Assembly: GCA_003344405.1 (NCBI GenBank)
Contig: NOWV01000168.1
Coordinates: 1 to 64,000, forward strand
Direction of reading: 5' to 3'
Origin: Trichoplax sp. H2
Taxonomy: Eukaryota; Placozoa; Uniplacotomia; Trichoplacea
Length of the DNA stretch: 64,000 nt
Shown here: positions 1 through 12,270 of the stretch, piece by piece
Numbering within the stretch: the stretch's first letter is position 1
Layout: every line of letters starts with the position of its first letter
Translations under genes and position numbers: made by a program
Notes under the pieces: model-generated
Databases searched by the model: none
Told to the model about the DNA's origin: nothing
What the model saw: only the letters and a program-made list of their open reading frames with translations

Positions 1-872
1 TAATAATCTACCAGTATTCTCAATACATTCTCCATTAAAATATTTCTCCCCACGAATACTACCTACAATATATACAAAATGACTGGTTGCTATTGGAAAG
101 AAATGATTTTTATTTAAGATAGAATGAAACAATATCAACATAATTTTGTTTCTTTAAGGTCGTAAGATAATTTCCATATCGTTTGACAACAACTTATAAT
201 GCTCTATCAACTATAGCAAACCTTCATAGTACATCTCTTATCAATCGCGTACTACAGTACAATACAATTAATATTAGACTAAAAATGCCAATTCATCAGC
301 TAAAATGCTTGACATTTTACATGATAAAGTGAGTTAATGGTACTCTGTACATTTATACATTAGTCATGTTCATGGGAAAATGTCATCAATATACTGTACT
401 CATCTAGTAGTAGTATTATACGACTGACAACAGTAACTAACAGTAGCTGACTGTAATTCATAAAAAAAAAAATAATATCATTTAAATACTAAATTAAGTG
501 TCGGATAAATTCTTTGGAAAGAAATCTTAAACGTGGTACTTTCCATGTGGAAATGATTGATAAACATACCTTTTAGCTAAGGTAAGATTTATAATACACA
601 ACTACCTTTTTAAAAGCGTTGCTCAAGCATAGCATTGTTCATACTAGTCAAACTAAAATCTACCCGGGTATGTCGTCTCTATATTACTGTACATACAAAC
701 TACAGACGAGCATAACCGTAGTCTAGTAAAGCCATAGTGTCCCAATCTTATTACATACATTTAATAAAAGATTACACTATAAGGTAAAACACAGTAGCCC
801 TTTCTAGTAGCTCTATGAAAGGATATGGATACATTCGAAAAGAATAACCACAATCCAATTACTGCATTACAA
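1..872. other. Left-edge non-coding stretch
   Basis: AT-rich sequence downstream of the TMEM98 stop codon. No coding exon, RNA gene or clear repeat could be supported. It would hold the TMEM98 3' UTR. Confidence 0.5.
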
Positions 873-3800
873 TTAGCACTTGTACGCGTATGCTGCTCCA
901 GCAACATCGGTACTTTCAATCTCGCATCGTTGCATTGAATTACAACCGTCACAATCGTGTAATATATGATTTCCAGCTACATTAGCGGCAGCACATTTGA
1001 GATTTTCAAATAATACATCCAGTTCTTCTAAATACTCTTTAGTCCATTCAAGAGTATCAGGCTCGTTAAAAACGCTTTTTATCTTCTGTATAACATGGAA
1101 TATAATACGACATTAAATTATTATCATTATCACCAGTCGAAATCTTGACTACAGTAACGTCGACAGAGATTTGACGCCAACATGACACTACAACTCCTTT
1201 ATAACTATATACATAAATAATCCAACAATTTAATACCATAGTGCATGCGTTAATGAGATAGACGCGTCTATCATTAACCAAAAGTAATAATTAATCTCAC
1301 CTTGAATAGATCTCGAATAGCGCTATTGAGTATATCCGATCTAAAAAATAAAAACAGAAAATAATAGTATGAAAGGATAGTTCAATTCCAATACGTGATG
1401 TCACATCCATTCAACGTACACCAATCAATACTAAATTACCAAAGGCATAAAGGATCAAGTAATATGCACAATTCTACTAATGACAACTTTCGCTAGACCA
1501 TAGATATTATATTACTACCACTTTTAAGTAGTAGTTTTTTCTTACTTTGATTCTAACATTCTAATATCCTCTCTGCCACTAGCGATCTTCACCAAATCTT
1601 CAACACTTGAGTTTACATGAAAGCATTAAAAGACAATTTTAACCAAGACAGGGTTGAATAAAACTATAACCATCCGACATAAGATATTTATGCCTTCCTA
1701 TGGCTACAATTATACTGTTCAAATGAAACGCCGGCACCATTTAGCCAGTAGAAAATGCAAAATTTAAAGTTTGTATAGCATCTATGGTAGGCACTAAAAA
1801 ATAGTATAGACCAATAGCTTACCAGCCGTCAACTCTTTTGCACAATCGCACCACGTCTTTAACAAATTCACGCGAACGAAGTTGGATAACATCAGCCATG
1901 ACGGTAGAGACTAACTTCTCAGTTAAATCGTGACATGTCTATATGTAATGATAATAATCAGCAAAGAATCTCAAGTAAATCATATGCTATACTAGTTTTT
2001 TGTCTGCAATAGTAACATATCATGTCCAGCTAGTACCCTACCTTTAAGATTTTCACGCAGATAGGAGTTAAAACCCTGTGTAAATACAACGAAACGAATT
2101 AGTCTATTTTACAGCATCCTTCAATAGAGACTGTATAATTTTGAATGTGTTCTATATTAGTAACAGTCTTATTTTACATCATACGTATACAGTGCTATAG
2201 CAATAAAGTTTAATAACAACATGATTAACTTCAATTCACGTAAAAAGGCAAGAATCTTAACAAAGATTCATTATCTTTACTGATGGCTATATTCAACTGT
2301 ACTGATAGCATTGATTTTTTTCAGTATCATCTTTGTTTAATGTTACATCGCACTAGTAGTAGTAGTAGTAGCCTTAACGCAGTACTGTCCTTGTAATCAA
2401 GCGAATGCAATAGAGTTCAGTTATCTTGCTAATTGCTAATGGTAACATTCAATTCTATTGATATGATCGGCTCTTAAGAGCTATCTTTCTTCACTTTTAT
2501 AATATACTAGCAGCAGCTTTGTTATGTACTAAATATTAGACAAGTTCAATAGCACCATATAGCACAGTCTATTCGTATTCAAGGGCAATATTATCGCAAT
2601 TTCTTATAATAATACAGCAAATACAATAAGACTCATTTATCTTTGCTAATGGTAATCTTCAATTTTACTGATGTCATCGACTTTAACATTCTCTTCGTTC
2701 ACTGTTATACTATATTAGTAGTAGTTTTATTATACAAAAGATATCAGTAATATTCAATAGCACTACCAAAAGGCAATATGATTGCAATTTCTTGTAATAA
2801 AGCAAATGCAATAGCCCTCATTTATCTTTGCTGATCGGCAATACTCCATTCTACAGAGGCCATTGATTTTCTAACATTATCTGTACTTATAACATACTAA
2901 GCTAGCTATAGAATGCACTAGAAACTCTTTACCATTACTTGTCTGAAGCTACTAGTAAAATATAGTATGATTATTCAACAACCATGAAAAATACATCTTC
3001 ATGTAGCTATAGGATTGTAGAGGGATACCTTACAGATGTATACTATAATATAGCTACTAGTACTGTTCGGTAAGAAATGATATGACAATTGGAGTAATTT
3101 TGGAGGAAAGTTTTTTAACGCAAAGTGATATGATTGTCTTTCTACTGCTTTAGTATCTGCTACCATAAACATACCTTGACGTCTCACAGAGGCCGTTATC
3201 ATTTAGTTCATCGTCGTCAAAATCAGGCTGTAAATGATTGAATAAAACACATTATTACTTTGCTAGAAAGTATTTCATTTCATTACTTTCATAGTATTTG
3301 TGTAGTTTAATAATGACTAAGATAACTCGAATAGTTTTCAACCTGCGCAGCAAATTCCAAATGAATATCGATTGTTATTTAAAGTAATTGTAAGACTCTA
3401 GAAATCACGAATAAACATAACACAACCTATAGTAATTGTTGATATGATGCTTGATAAAAGTACAATCATTTTATCGTATATTGCTTTAACGTTACTAGAT
3501 AGCTTTCTATCCAATATTAAAAAACTAAAAAACTGATATTATAGCCATAAGGTAGATATTTGAGAATAAAGTATTATGTAGAGCTACCTATCCGAAAGAG
3601 TAATAAATAGTTACAAAACGTAAACACTCTCAACGAGCGCAGTCATCCTTTCTTGGGAGTGGGTTCGAATGAATATCGATAGTAATTTAATATAGTTTAA
3701 TGACTTTAGTAGAGATCTCTTGTAATATAATCCAACGTAAAGTCTCTACTGCCTGATAAAAGTATCGTTATTTAATTGCTTTATCTTGTGTTCATTAAAA

Positions 3801-5372
3801 TTGCTAGACAGATTACTATGAAACATGAAAAGGCTTGAAATAAAACATGTAGTTGTATAATAGATATTTCAGTCCGAAGAATGATCCATAGTTACATAGC
3901 TCAAAAAAGCTGATTGTAAAATACAGTAAAACCATAATACCTTCCGGAATAGCCTGACTGCAAACGTAACTGATTCCTTCTCAAGTAAACCATATGACAT
4001 ACGACAAGTAAAATTGTATTTATTAGCGCTAAAAACCTTATCGTAATACAAACCTGATAGACATCAACTTGTCGTGAATTGGGTAAAATATGGCTGTTCG
4101 TATCATCACTATTTCGAAAGTAGGAACCAGGAGTAAAATCATCACTGTAAATAGAATACCATTACACCAGTGATAAGTTAGTAAGCGATACTTTAACGTT
4201 TAGCTATTACATAGATAATCTATATCTGTAAAAGTCATGCATCGCATATTGATTACTGTATACTGTATTTGGCCCTTTTTTTTAAGTTGTAGTATTGTAG
4301 GGCTTTACTTGTTCTATTTCAATAGGGATTGGGCTATCTTGTTGTCGCGATGCTATCGCACATACCGCGATCAATTTCAACAACAGATTCATAACGACAT
4401 TGGACGTTTATTTTGGCCTTTTTATATTACGGTTTTCATGAATTACAATTAGCAGAATGGTGTGGTGATAATTTTACTTCTTTACAGCGAGTAAAATGGC
4501 CACTTTTACATGATTACTACTGGGTATTTGTGTATTTATTCAATTTCTTATTAACTTAACGTCAGTAATTAACCCGTTAGCAAATGTTGAATACATATTC
4601 AACAATAGACAACTATCGTAAACTAAGCAAGCACTATTGAGTCTGATCTCTATCAATTTAGTGATAGGTTGTCCTTTTAAGAGTAAACGAGTGCATGACT
4701 CAACCCATCAAGTGTTCATCTATCCAGCCAGTTTGCAATGTTCTATTTTGATTCCTTCGCTGGCGTATTTTAAAATACGTCTTGATCTATTAGTAGACTA
4801 CCTTGGTGGAACAGTCAGTGGAGAGTTGATTGATGAATTGATGTAAAAGGGGTCATCTAGACTAGACACATGCTTTAGCGAAAAGAAATTGGCTAGTATC
4901 ACCATGCAAGTTTCCTTCCAATCCGCTACCTTCACTAGCTCGATCACTCTACTATTGAAATCGATATACAGGAATAGTACAACAAGAAGCCCTAAATCCC
5001 TATTGCCTAAGCATGCAAGCACTGACAAAAAAAAAACCCAAAAACTCTCTACTACGTGATCGATTCAACCCGATCGAAAACAATAACAATAAAGCTGTTC
5101 AAGAAGACGTTGAGTACTTGAAGCGAGATTAGAGTCGTTGGAAACGATTCCCTTGACCTATTTCAATTTCTTTCTCTTACTCTAAACTAAGCTGATGGCT
5201 ATTGATTTGTTGACATCATTGAAATGGAGATGTATTACCTTAGTTTTAAGTTCTCCGTTAAATCGACCTTTCGGCAATATCGATGTCGACATACTGCAAC
5301 AAGCGCGATCGCGGCCACCACAAACAGGAGAGAAAGTAAAACGATCGGAATGGCGATCAAAGTATCAATCAT
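873..5372 (-). CDS. TMEM98: Transmembrane protein 98 (TMEM98) homologue
   Basis: Eight exons join in frame: 5239-5372, 4054-4144, 3175-3227, 2042-2075, 1823-1938, 1546-1605, 1301-1340, 873-1085, giving 246 residues (human TMEM98 has 226). Exon 1 encodes an N-terminal membrane segment (about residues 5-28) followed by VCRHRYCRKVDL, close to the juxtamembrane VCRQRYCRP of vertebrate TMEM98. An acidic linker follows, then ILKTCHDLTEKLV, matching the family's ILK-CH-LTEKLV core, and a helical C-terminal half ending in a cysteine-rich tail. The start is the only ATG before the membrane segment. In vertebrates TMEM98 is a single-pass ER/membrane protein that binds MYRF and blocks its self-cleavage; that role here is by analogy. 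Introns 3 and 4 carry local tandem repeats. The short 34-nt exon (2042-2075) is the weakest, although its phase fits on both sides. Confidence 0.85.
2260..2960. repeat. Degenerate tandem repeat in a TMEM98 intron
   Basis: Three to four diverged units of about 155-215 bp. Anchors such as AGCAAATGCAATAG followed by TTTATCTTTGCTAATGG recur near 2400, 2615 and 2801, with an earlier partial copy near 2270. Each unit also carries an ACTATATTAGTAGTAG-like segment. All lies within the intron 2076-3174. Confidence 0.65.
3345..3900. repeat. Two-copy tandem duplication in a TMEM98 intron
   Basis: The motif AATGAATATCGAT at about 3360 recurs at 3668, and CTTGATAAAAGTACAATCA at about 3452 recurs diverged at about 3752. 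This indicates an old direct duplication with a period of about 300 bp. Confidence 0.6.
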
Positions 5373-5790
5373 CGTTCTATTGCATGAGCACCGTATGTGT
5401 GCAACCTCTCTCTATGAATCAAAAGCAAATTTAGCAAGCTGTTTTTCCTGTCCTTGAAACAAATCGTTGACTTTAACCAAGAAGACTCAGAACGCGTTGC
5501 AAAAGCCGCTGAGTAATGCCGATTGATTTTCCTCTTATTAATTTATTTACGGCACAGTACAGTCCTGGATTATTTTGGGGGGATTTTTTTTTCCTCTGTC
5601 TGGTGTCCGTCCGCATGGATGTCTGTAGACGGTACGCCTGGCGTCCGATTCGAGCAAGCTGGCTGTCAACAGTACCGAGTGTACCGTTTCAGTCTGCTGA
5701 TACACTAAAATGACCAGGAAAAAACAGTCGGCATGACATTTTGGCGGAGCGTCGTCATCCTCTCTTGCGTGGACCTGGAGCAGATGCTAA
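5373..5790. other. TMEM98 upstream flank
   Basis: Between the TMEM98 start and the 108-bp array. It should hold the minus-strand promoter, but no TATA box or other core element stands out. A short segment near 5741-5785 (GCGGAGCGTCGTCATCC and GGACCTGGAGCAGATGC) is a diverged copy of the far flank of the array near 6585-6650. Confidence 0.4.
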
Positions 5791-6580
5791 ATTCGGATTT
5801 CCAGTAGCTCTTGTCTGGACTATCATCGTAGTCCTCAATAATGTCTTCCTCTCTCTTTGGTTATGGAGTTGTTATGGACCAACGACTGCTCGAAATTCGG
5901 ATTTCCAGTAGCTCTTGTCTGGACTAACTATCATCGTAGTCCTCAATAATGTCGTCCTCTCTCTTTGGTTATGGAGTTGTTATGGACCAACGACTGCTCG
6001 AAATTCGGATTTCCAGTAGCTCTTGTCTGGATTAACTATCACCGTAGTCCTCAATAATGTCGTCCTCTCTCTTTGGTTATGGAGTTGTTATGGACCAACG
6101 ACTGCTCGAAATTCGGATTTCCAGTAGCTCTTGTGTGGACTAACTATCATCGTAGTCCTCAATAATGTCGTCCTCTCTCTTTGGATATTGAGTAGTTGGG
6201 GTTAGGGTCATAGACCAACGACTACTTGAAATACGGGTTTCGAGTAGCCCTTGCATGGACTAACTATCATCGTAGTCCTCAACAATGTCGTCCTCTCTCT
6301 TTGGTTATGGAGCTATTATGGACCAACGACTGCTCGAAATTCGGATTTCCAGTAGCCCTTGTGTGGACTAACTATCATTGTAGTCCTCAATAATGTCGTC
6401 CTCTCTCTTTGGATACGGAGTAGTTATGGACCAACGACTGCTCGAAATTCAGATTTCGAGCAGCCCTTGTGTGGACTAACTATCATCGTAGTCCTCAATA
6501 ATGTCGTCCTCTCTCTTTGGATATGGAGTAGTTATGGAACAACGACTGCTCGAAATTCGGGTTTCGAGTAGCCCTTGCAT
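5791..6580. repeat. 108-bp minisatellite array, eight copies
   Basis: The anchor ATTCGGATTTCC (or a near variant) starts at 5791, 5895, 6003, 6111, 6231, 6339, 6447 and 6555. Period is 108 bp, with 104 for the first step and 120 for one unit that carries a 12-bp insertion containing GGGTTAGGG. Units are nearly identical in the first half and more diverged after 6180. The 108-bp period is a multiple of three, so short open frames through the array are repeat shadows rather than genes. Confidence 0.92.
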
Positions 6581-8758
6581 CTCATTTTAGCGGAGCTCAG
6601 CAGTTTCCCGTCGTCCTTGCTTTTGTACCAACATGGACCTTGAGTAGCAAATGCATTGCATTGTCGGCAAATATGGCAATCCGAATCCAACCTGGCCCGA
6701 TCTAAATATGGATCCATTAGTATCCTAGTACGGTAGTGCTAAATAACATCATCTCCGCTACAAGCACAGATTAGTAAAATGAAAGAAACAGGACTGCTAA
6801 CGGTTGCTGATGATACTCATAGTGTGCAGGCTGATTATTTTATTGGCCATTTCAACTGAATCGTATACCCTGTAATAACGGCACACTCTATTGTCCGTGA
6901 TTGATATCCAAATTAGCTGCTAGGTTGTTGATTTTATGCAGCATGTAGTACGGTTTCGTTGATACCGTATAATAGTAGAATAAGCGGAAAAAGGATAAAT
7001 CTTTGCATTCTTTTGCACTGACGGCCGTTGCAAGTCCCATTTCTTTCGTTCTGCTACAGGTTACGGCACCAGTCAGATGTAGGATCTAAATCTGCCGTCG
7101 ATTGCAGTTCCGGTGCTAAATCCTCAATTATTGAGGTCTCCATTGGGTAAAGTAGATAGCTGTAAAAACAACCTCTGTACTACTAATAATAAAGCATTTA
7201 CATCATGAGAACGTTTACTTTGACGTATTTTAAACTGAAAGCAGATGATATCGACTTGAGCAATGTCGTACAGCTTATTCTCAATATAGTAGAATGGATA
7301 CGCACCTATGCCAATGCCCTAGATCGGCGAGCATTATTGCGTATTCTTTTTTTCTATTTTACGGAAGTTGCCACAACTTCTATTGCTTGACTACTCTATC
7401 TAATTATATATTGCATGATATCTTTTCCTTCTCCGAGTATGACAACTTGGTATACAGTTTTTGCAATTTTGGAGAACAGATGCGGCCAATCAGATTACTA
7501 TCCAACTGAAATTACTCATAAATGACCATCTACAGCTGTAGTACTGCATAAATGGCTCTGTAATAAATTTAATATCATGACATCGCTAAAGTACGTCACA
7601 AGAAACAGTATGGGTCCTTGGTGAAATGATGCTAATGGCGATAGGTATCTTGATTTAACATACGCCGGCATAATAATATCAATAAATACGCGTACAGTAA
7701 TATTTATGTTGTCGTGTAGATCGTCTTATGGCGACCACTGTTGAAGGTTAATTACACACTACACCATAATATATCAATGTAATGGAACAGATTTTAATTT
7801 GATACTGTTCTGCTGGAAATATCTTATAAAGCAATCATACTGTCCGTCATTAAAAACTGCCTGACTGCGCCCTCGCTTAAGAAAAGAAATAACCAATGTT
7901 CAAATTTTATCCATCGATTGCGATCACGGCAATACCCATTCTCTCTCTATCTATAATAACGTATCATTGAATAGTCAATCCAAACAAGATACAGTAGCCT
8001 ACAACATTGTTCATACGCTTTGGTCTTTAATATAATCGCTACTCTATGTAAAAAAATAGCTATATCGAATAAAAAAGTCAAAACAATAAAAAAATCGAGA
8101 TTTCTGTACTGATGAGCATAATCAAAGTAAAAGTAAGATATGTCATCGCTAGTCAAATTTGAGTTTCGTTTAAACGTTCTACACATGGTTAATGCCCATT
8201 AGAATAATAAAAAAGTATAGCATATCCTATAACTAATATAATTAATTCCTCAATCTTAGCTAAGACTATACAATGTACAGTTTATAACACTAATGAGTGT
8301 AACGCAACATGAGCTACAGATGGTTACAGTATCAAAGTATTTAAAAGATTGCATTCATGCTCAAAATATGTAAACAACCTTAATTCTAAATAAGCGTAAT
8401 GTCGAATCGATAAGCAATTTCAACAAAGACATGTTCAAAGAAACTAGAATAGATTTTCTACGAAATATTGTGGAAGACATTATGATCGCAGCGTTGTACA
8501 GTATATTGATAGGCCAGCTGAAGGTCGTCGAATTATGGTAATTGTATTAATCTCTTTCCACACTAATTCTGCAAGCGTTGAAGAACAACATGTAAAAAAG
8601 CTGTAAATAATAAAGTAGAGAATCAAATTTACAACTCCTAAAGCCTATGCTGTCTAAATTTTAATATTCATTACTACTGCTAGCACAATAAATCAATCCT
8701 TTGACCAAGGTGAAAAGTGTTGAAATGCAATCTTCAACAACGGTGGCTCCAGTAACCC
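6581..8758. other. Unresolved intergenic region with exon-like fragments
   Basis: No complete gene model could be built. Several stretches are open on both strands, including plus 7205-7390 (61 codons from ATG) and minus segments around 7150-7320 and 7400-7500, but splice phases do not connect and no family is recognisable. A candidate with an in-frame stop at 6934-7143 is listed separately. From about 7530 to 8758 nothing coding was seen apart from the b561 3' flank. Confidence 0.4.
6934..7143 (-). other. Open frame interrupted by one in-frame TAG
   Basis: From ATG at 7143 a 29-codon stretch rich in Asp, Thr and Leu ends at TAG (7056-7054). The same frame then continues for 39 codons with four cysteines/arginine clusters and a hydrophobic segment (FILFPLILLLYGI) before TAA at 6934. 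A good acceptor (GTTGTTTTTACAG) lies just upstream of the ATG. It could be a decayed gene, a gene whose true splicing avoids the TAG, or chance. No family was recognised. Confidence 0.2.
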
Positions 8759-11235
8759 TTAGAAAACTCCAGGATTATACGTGGGTGGTTTCGGTGGTGA
8801 TGATTTGAATGAACGATTAACAAGTAAATATCCTGCCAAAAAGCCTACAATGATAACCAGGATAGCCATGGTATTTCCCATTCTCGGTGCTAATCCAATG
8901 TCAGAATAGTTTTGACTACAAAGATTAAATCAACAACATTACACGTGTTAATTGTCATCCAAGCGATTTTCTTCCATTTTTCCATTTTCTATCATTAATA
9001 TCAACATCTACAAAACCTACACTATACATTGTTCGTTGTAAATACTAATGTTAATGACGTCGGGAGACATTATTATCAACACCAATATAACAAATTGAAA
9101 ATCTGAAATTATCAGCTGACTTACTAAAATAGCACTAAATGGTCAAAAGCACCAGTTGAAACGGAAACCAATGAAGTTAAATAAGCCGCGGCGCCAAAGA
9201 AGCGATGGAAAGGTAAGAATTGTTTGCGTTTAGCTTGGGATACCATTGATTCCGGCAGCAGGAAATAAATAACGCCAAAGACATACTGAATCATGCAAAT
9301 ACAAGTATTTAAAGATAGTATGCTAAAAAAAGGAAGTGCAAGTACAATATCGCGATGCTGTTTTACAGACAAAGCGAGTACTATCTACACGACGCTTAAA
9401 TTGTGCTTCTACATTATGATAATTGTCGAGACATCAGTTGTGCAAACTCATAGGAAAGCCAGTACTGCATCAATAGTGCAGCGGGCATACACATATTTGC
9501 AAATCCGGGATATTTTTCAATTTTATCTTGGCATGACAAATTTGCAGCACCGTATCAATACGTCAGCACTGACTTTTCTGCATGCAAAGCAGTTATTGAC
9601 AGTGTCCCTAGCATACAGTAAATTCCAGCTAGAATAGGTCTTGTCCTTAATACCATAAGCACTAGCGATGACGATATTTCCCCAAGCTGTGCATATAAGT
9701 ATAGTATGTACAGTACAAGCGTAAAATAGCTATTTGTGTTGTTGCATAACTTTGAAAGGCATCTTGAATTAGGATGAGTAATAATCCAGCTGGTCAAAAA
9801 CATATTATACAGGTACAGTAGATGCATTTTCTTGATGATTCACTCTAGTACGAGATCATAAATTGAATTTAAACTAATGTACTACAATCAATAAATACCT
9901 GCACAAGATAGCAAGCCAAGACCAACAGGCCTATCCAACTATGAGTTGTAAAAAAATTGGCAAGAGGCTTCTTTCGGTCATTCTTGAAGGAAATCACCGC
10001 TACTAGAGCGACTATTGAAAACACTAACGTCAAGGTATGTAAAAGTACGTGACCATATTTGACCCATTTCCTCTCCATATTGCGAAACATACGAAATATA
10101 AGTACCGCTAAATTCAAAATACAACAAGAGAATTTCATGACCATACTAGGAGTAGAAAAAATTCTGATAAATAACTATGTTGGGCATCATACAGTAACAT
10201 ACTACCTGAGTAATTCAAATTAGCAAAGTCATGCTTTTCATTAATTGATAGTGTGATGAGGTAACGATTAGAGTATCAGACATGACACCTGCAAGGCTGT
10301 CAACTCTGCAAAAAGTAGGTCGAAAAGCCATTGAAATGAAAATGTTCCATTGCAGAGTCGATAGTTTGCATTTGCAGGTAGCAGGCCTAACGTTCTGATC
10401 ATTGAAATACCAATTTGGAATGAGTCTACCCTATAATACATCTGTATTTATTAGACTAGCTATCGACACCTCCGATAATAATAATATTAATCTACTGTAC
10501 TGTAGACTGTCCGTTCTTGCAGGCATCAAGTCTAATGCTCTTGTTATTAGGCTTTGGACACAGCCAACGGTAAGCATGACTTTAGTCGATTTTGTATCAA
10601 TCCACCTGTTGGCACATGCATCCAATTTGAAGTCTTGGTCATTGGATTGATTAACGATACATGCAATTCAAATGTTTCGATCATTGGACCATGATAATAG
10701 CAACTTGAAATCATAATCTTAGCTCATTTCAAACAATCCACCGTCTAATCGATGTGTCTTGATGGGCTTTCTACTCATCGACACATTGATCTCTGTGCTG
10801 AATGATATGGACTACTAAAAGTTCCACGGGGAACAGTTAGTAGTCCATGGATAAACAATAGAAATCGACTTGGTTATCAAACAATTAGCTAGCCAACTAG
10901 CTACAGTAGTTCATTTCAATTGCATGCATCAACTAGAAATCCACTGGAATATACTTGCCTTCAGTGGACAGGAACAGGTATCCCATCGTCATAAATAAGG
11001 GATGGAATTTGGATCGGCTTGTCAGGTTATGCCATTCAAAACCAGGGTGTGAGAAATAACTACTCATCCATACACCAAGAATGATCATAATGGTGATGAG
11101 AAGGCATTGAATGATTGTGAATGTGATCTTAAATGACCTCGATTGAGGAGCTTGACCACGAATATCAATATCATTATTATTATTATAACCAGATCCTTCC
11201 TGGATCGGTGTGCGATCATCGAAATCTTTCTCCAT
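8759..11235 (-). CDS. Cytochrome b561 family ferric/ascorbate reductase (paralogue A)
   Basis: Four exons: 10959-11235, 9899-10107, 9125-9285, 8759-8915, giving 267 residues. Six hydrophobic segments and the four family heme-ligand histidine sites are present: KFHP (H78), YGHVLLH (H112, with H116), THSW (H148) and PFHRFFG (H189). FRMFR after helix 2 and a basic run before H112 fit the ascorbate-facing side. The family is a di-heme transmembrane electron carrier that moves electrons from cytosolic ascorbate to ferric iron or monodehydroascorbate in vesicle or plasma membranes. The N-terminus is a polar cytosolic tail with four consecutive Asn. The start is the ATG at 11235; a TTG frame extension exists but is not needed. 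Intron 1 uses a GC donor (GAAG|GCAAGT). A paralogue lies head to head on the other strand with identical intron phases (1, 0, 2). Confidence 0.92.
10288..10380. repeat. Imperfect inverted repeat in b561 intron 1
   Basis: ACCTGCAAGGCTGTCAACTC followed by TGCAA at the left is matched in reverse complement by TTGCAGAGTCGATAGTTTGC followed by ATTTGCAGGT at the right, with about 40 bp between. It looks like a small foldback or MITE remnant; no transposase or target-site duplication was identified. Confidence 0.45.
10807..10848. repeat. Nested perfect hairpin in b561 intron 1
   Basis: Twelve-nt arms ATGGACTACTAA (10807-10818) and TTAGTAGTCCAT (10837-10848) are perfect complements. Inside them GTTCC (10821-10825) pairs with GGAAC (10830-10834) around an ACGG loop. 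Seventeen base pairs in all, interrupted by one 2x2 mismatch. Confidence 0.7.
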
Positions 11236-11769
11236 CGCAAGCGGCAGCAATAATCTCTATCGTGGTGGAGGTTGGGCTCAGCGGTGCAACCCTCCAGACT
11301 AATAACAGACTTATATCACAGTTAGCAGGTCCAAAGGCGAAGAATTGGGGAGGTCCGACGTCAGTAGTATATCACTCTCAAGTCTCGAGACAGTCAGCAG
11401 GCCCCAGGGGTCACTATCACCATGACGATGCAAAAGTTGAATTTTTGTTGGGTACATTGTGTACTAGAATATACAAGAGTAGAAATGGCCGAGGGTATTG
11501 ACAGATTGCATCGCTCTCTTTCAGTGATCATTTGACGTTAAGGATTGAAAATTGCATATCACCTAGCTCATTTTCATCGGAATTAATACCCATACTCAGT
11601 GTAGGATTATGCAAGCATGATGAGAGGAATATCCATAAAAATAGTCATCCAATTGGTTTGTCAATATCAAGTAGTGAATATCCAATGAGCGAACAGTTGA
11701 ATGGCATTGATGCGTTGATGTAATACTGTACTATCGAGCATACCAAGACTCTCATGCCTTCGATATTGT

Positions 11770-11920
11770 CCTGATTACAGTTGTAAGCTTTAAAGCATCA
11801 TCCCCTCGCCTATCTGGCGTATTCCTACTCCTCCTCTATCCTCCCGTTATCGTCCTTATTGCAGTCGTAAGCTTTATCCTGAACTCCCAAAATATCACCC
11901 CCTCACCTATCTGGCATATT
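11770..11920. repeat. Short tandem duplication between the b561 genes
   Basis: GTAAGCTTTA (11783) and CCTATCTGGCGTATTCCTAC (about 11809) recur as GTAAGCTTTA (11867) and CCTATCTGGCATATTCCTAC (about 11906). The repeat is pyrimidine-rich with a period of about 85-97 bp. Confidence 0.7.
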
Positions 11921-12270
11921 CCTACTTGTACATCCTGTTCTCCATTATCTGTTTTGTTGGTATTCCATGGTAGACACCTATTGTGATCATCATAGCACTG
12001 TGTACCGTAGTAACAATTGCCATGGCATCGTCCTTGTACAAATCCTACCACTTGAAACCATCACCCTTCCTTTTTCCCCCCTCATTAACCTCCAATCTCT
12101 CGCCTCAAAAATACCGAAAAATGGATGCAATTTGGCACCATTTTAGGGCTTCTTGGTGGTCACTTTATTGTTGCTCATCACCCCAGGAATGGCCAGTGCA
12201 CTTTTCCGTAGAATCACATGATCGTCACGCTGTTGATACTTTTTCTTGAAAGGCATCAAACCGGCGAAAG

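Larger units (their letters stand above)
10108..10958 (-). other. GC-AG intron in b561 paralogue A
   Basis: The only donor that preserves the family sequence reads GAAG|GCAAGT, and the acceptor reads AATTTAG|CG. The split codon becomes GCG (Ala93), as in the paralogue, whose equivalent intron has a normal GT donor. The rest of the donor (AAG|GCAAGT) is a strong match to U1, as expected of GC-AG introns. Confidence 0.8.

Noticed and set aside
3641-3680. tRNA B-box-like GGGTTCGAAT
   Set aside because: No A box or cloverleaf could be built around it; it belongs to the local tandem duplication.
5195-5457. Two overlapping plus-strand open frames of 77-79 codons
   Set aside because: They are shadows of TMEM98 exon 1 on the minus strand, which carries the membrane segment and the conserved RHRYC motif.
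6359-6571. Plus-strand 70-codon open frame with an internal amino-acid repeat
   Set aside because: It is a by-product of the 108-bp array, whose unit length is a multiple of three.
9293-9637. Plus-strand 114-codon frame
   Set aside because: It overlaps only the edge and intron of b561 A, has no family motif, and conflicts with well-supported minus-strand exons.
9555-9827. Minus-strand 90-codon hydrophobic frame inside b561 A
   Set aside because: Considered as an extra membrane exon, but exons 9899-10107 and 9125-9285 join directly in frame and cover the whole b561 core, as in the paralogue.
11133-11501. Plus-strand 122-codon frame
   Set aside because: It is largely antisense to b561 A exon 1; no domain or splice signal supports it.
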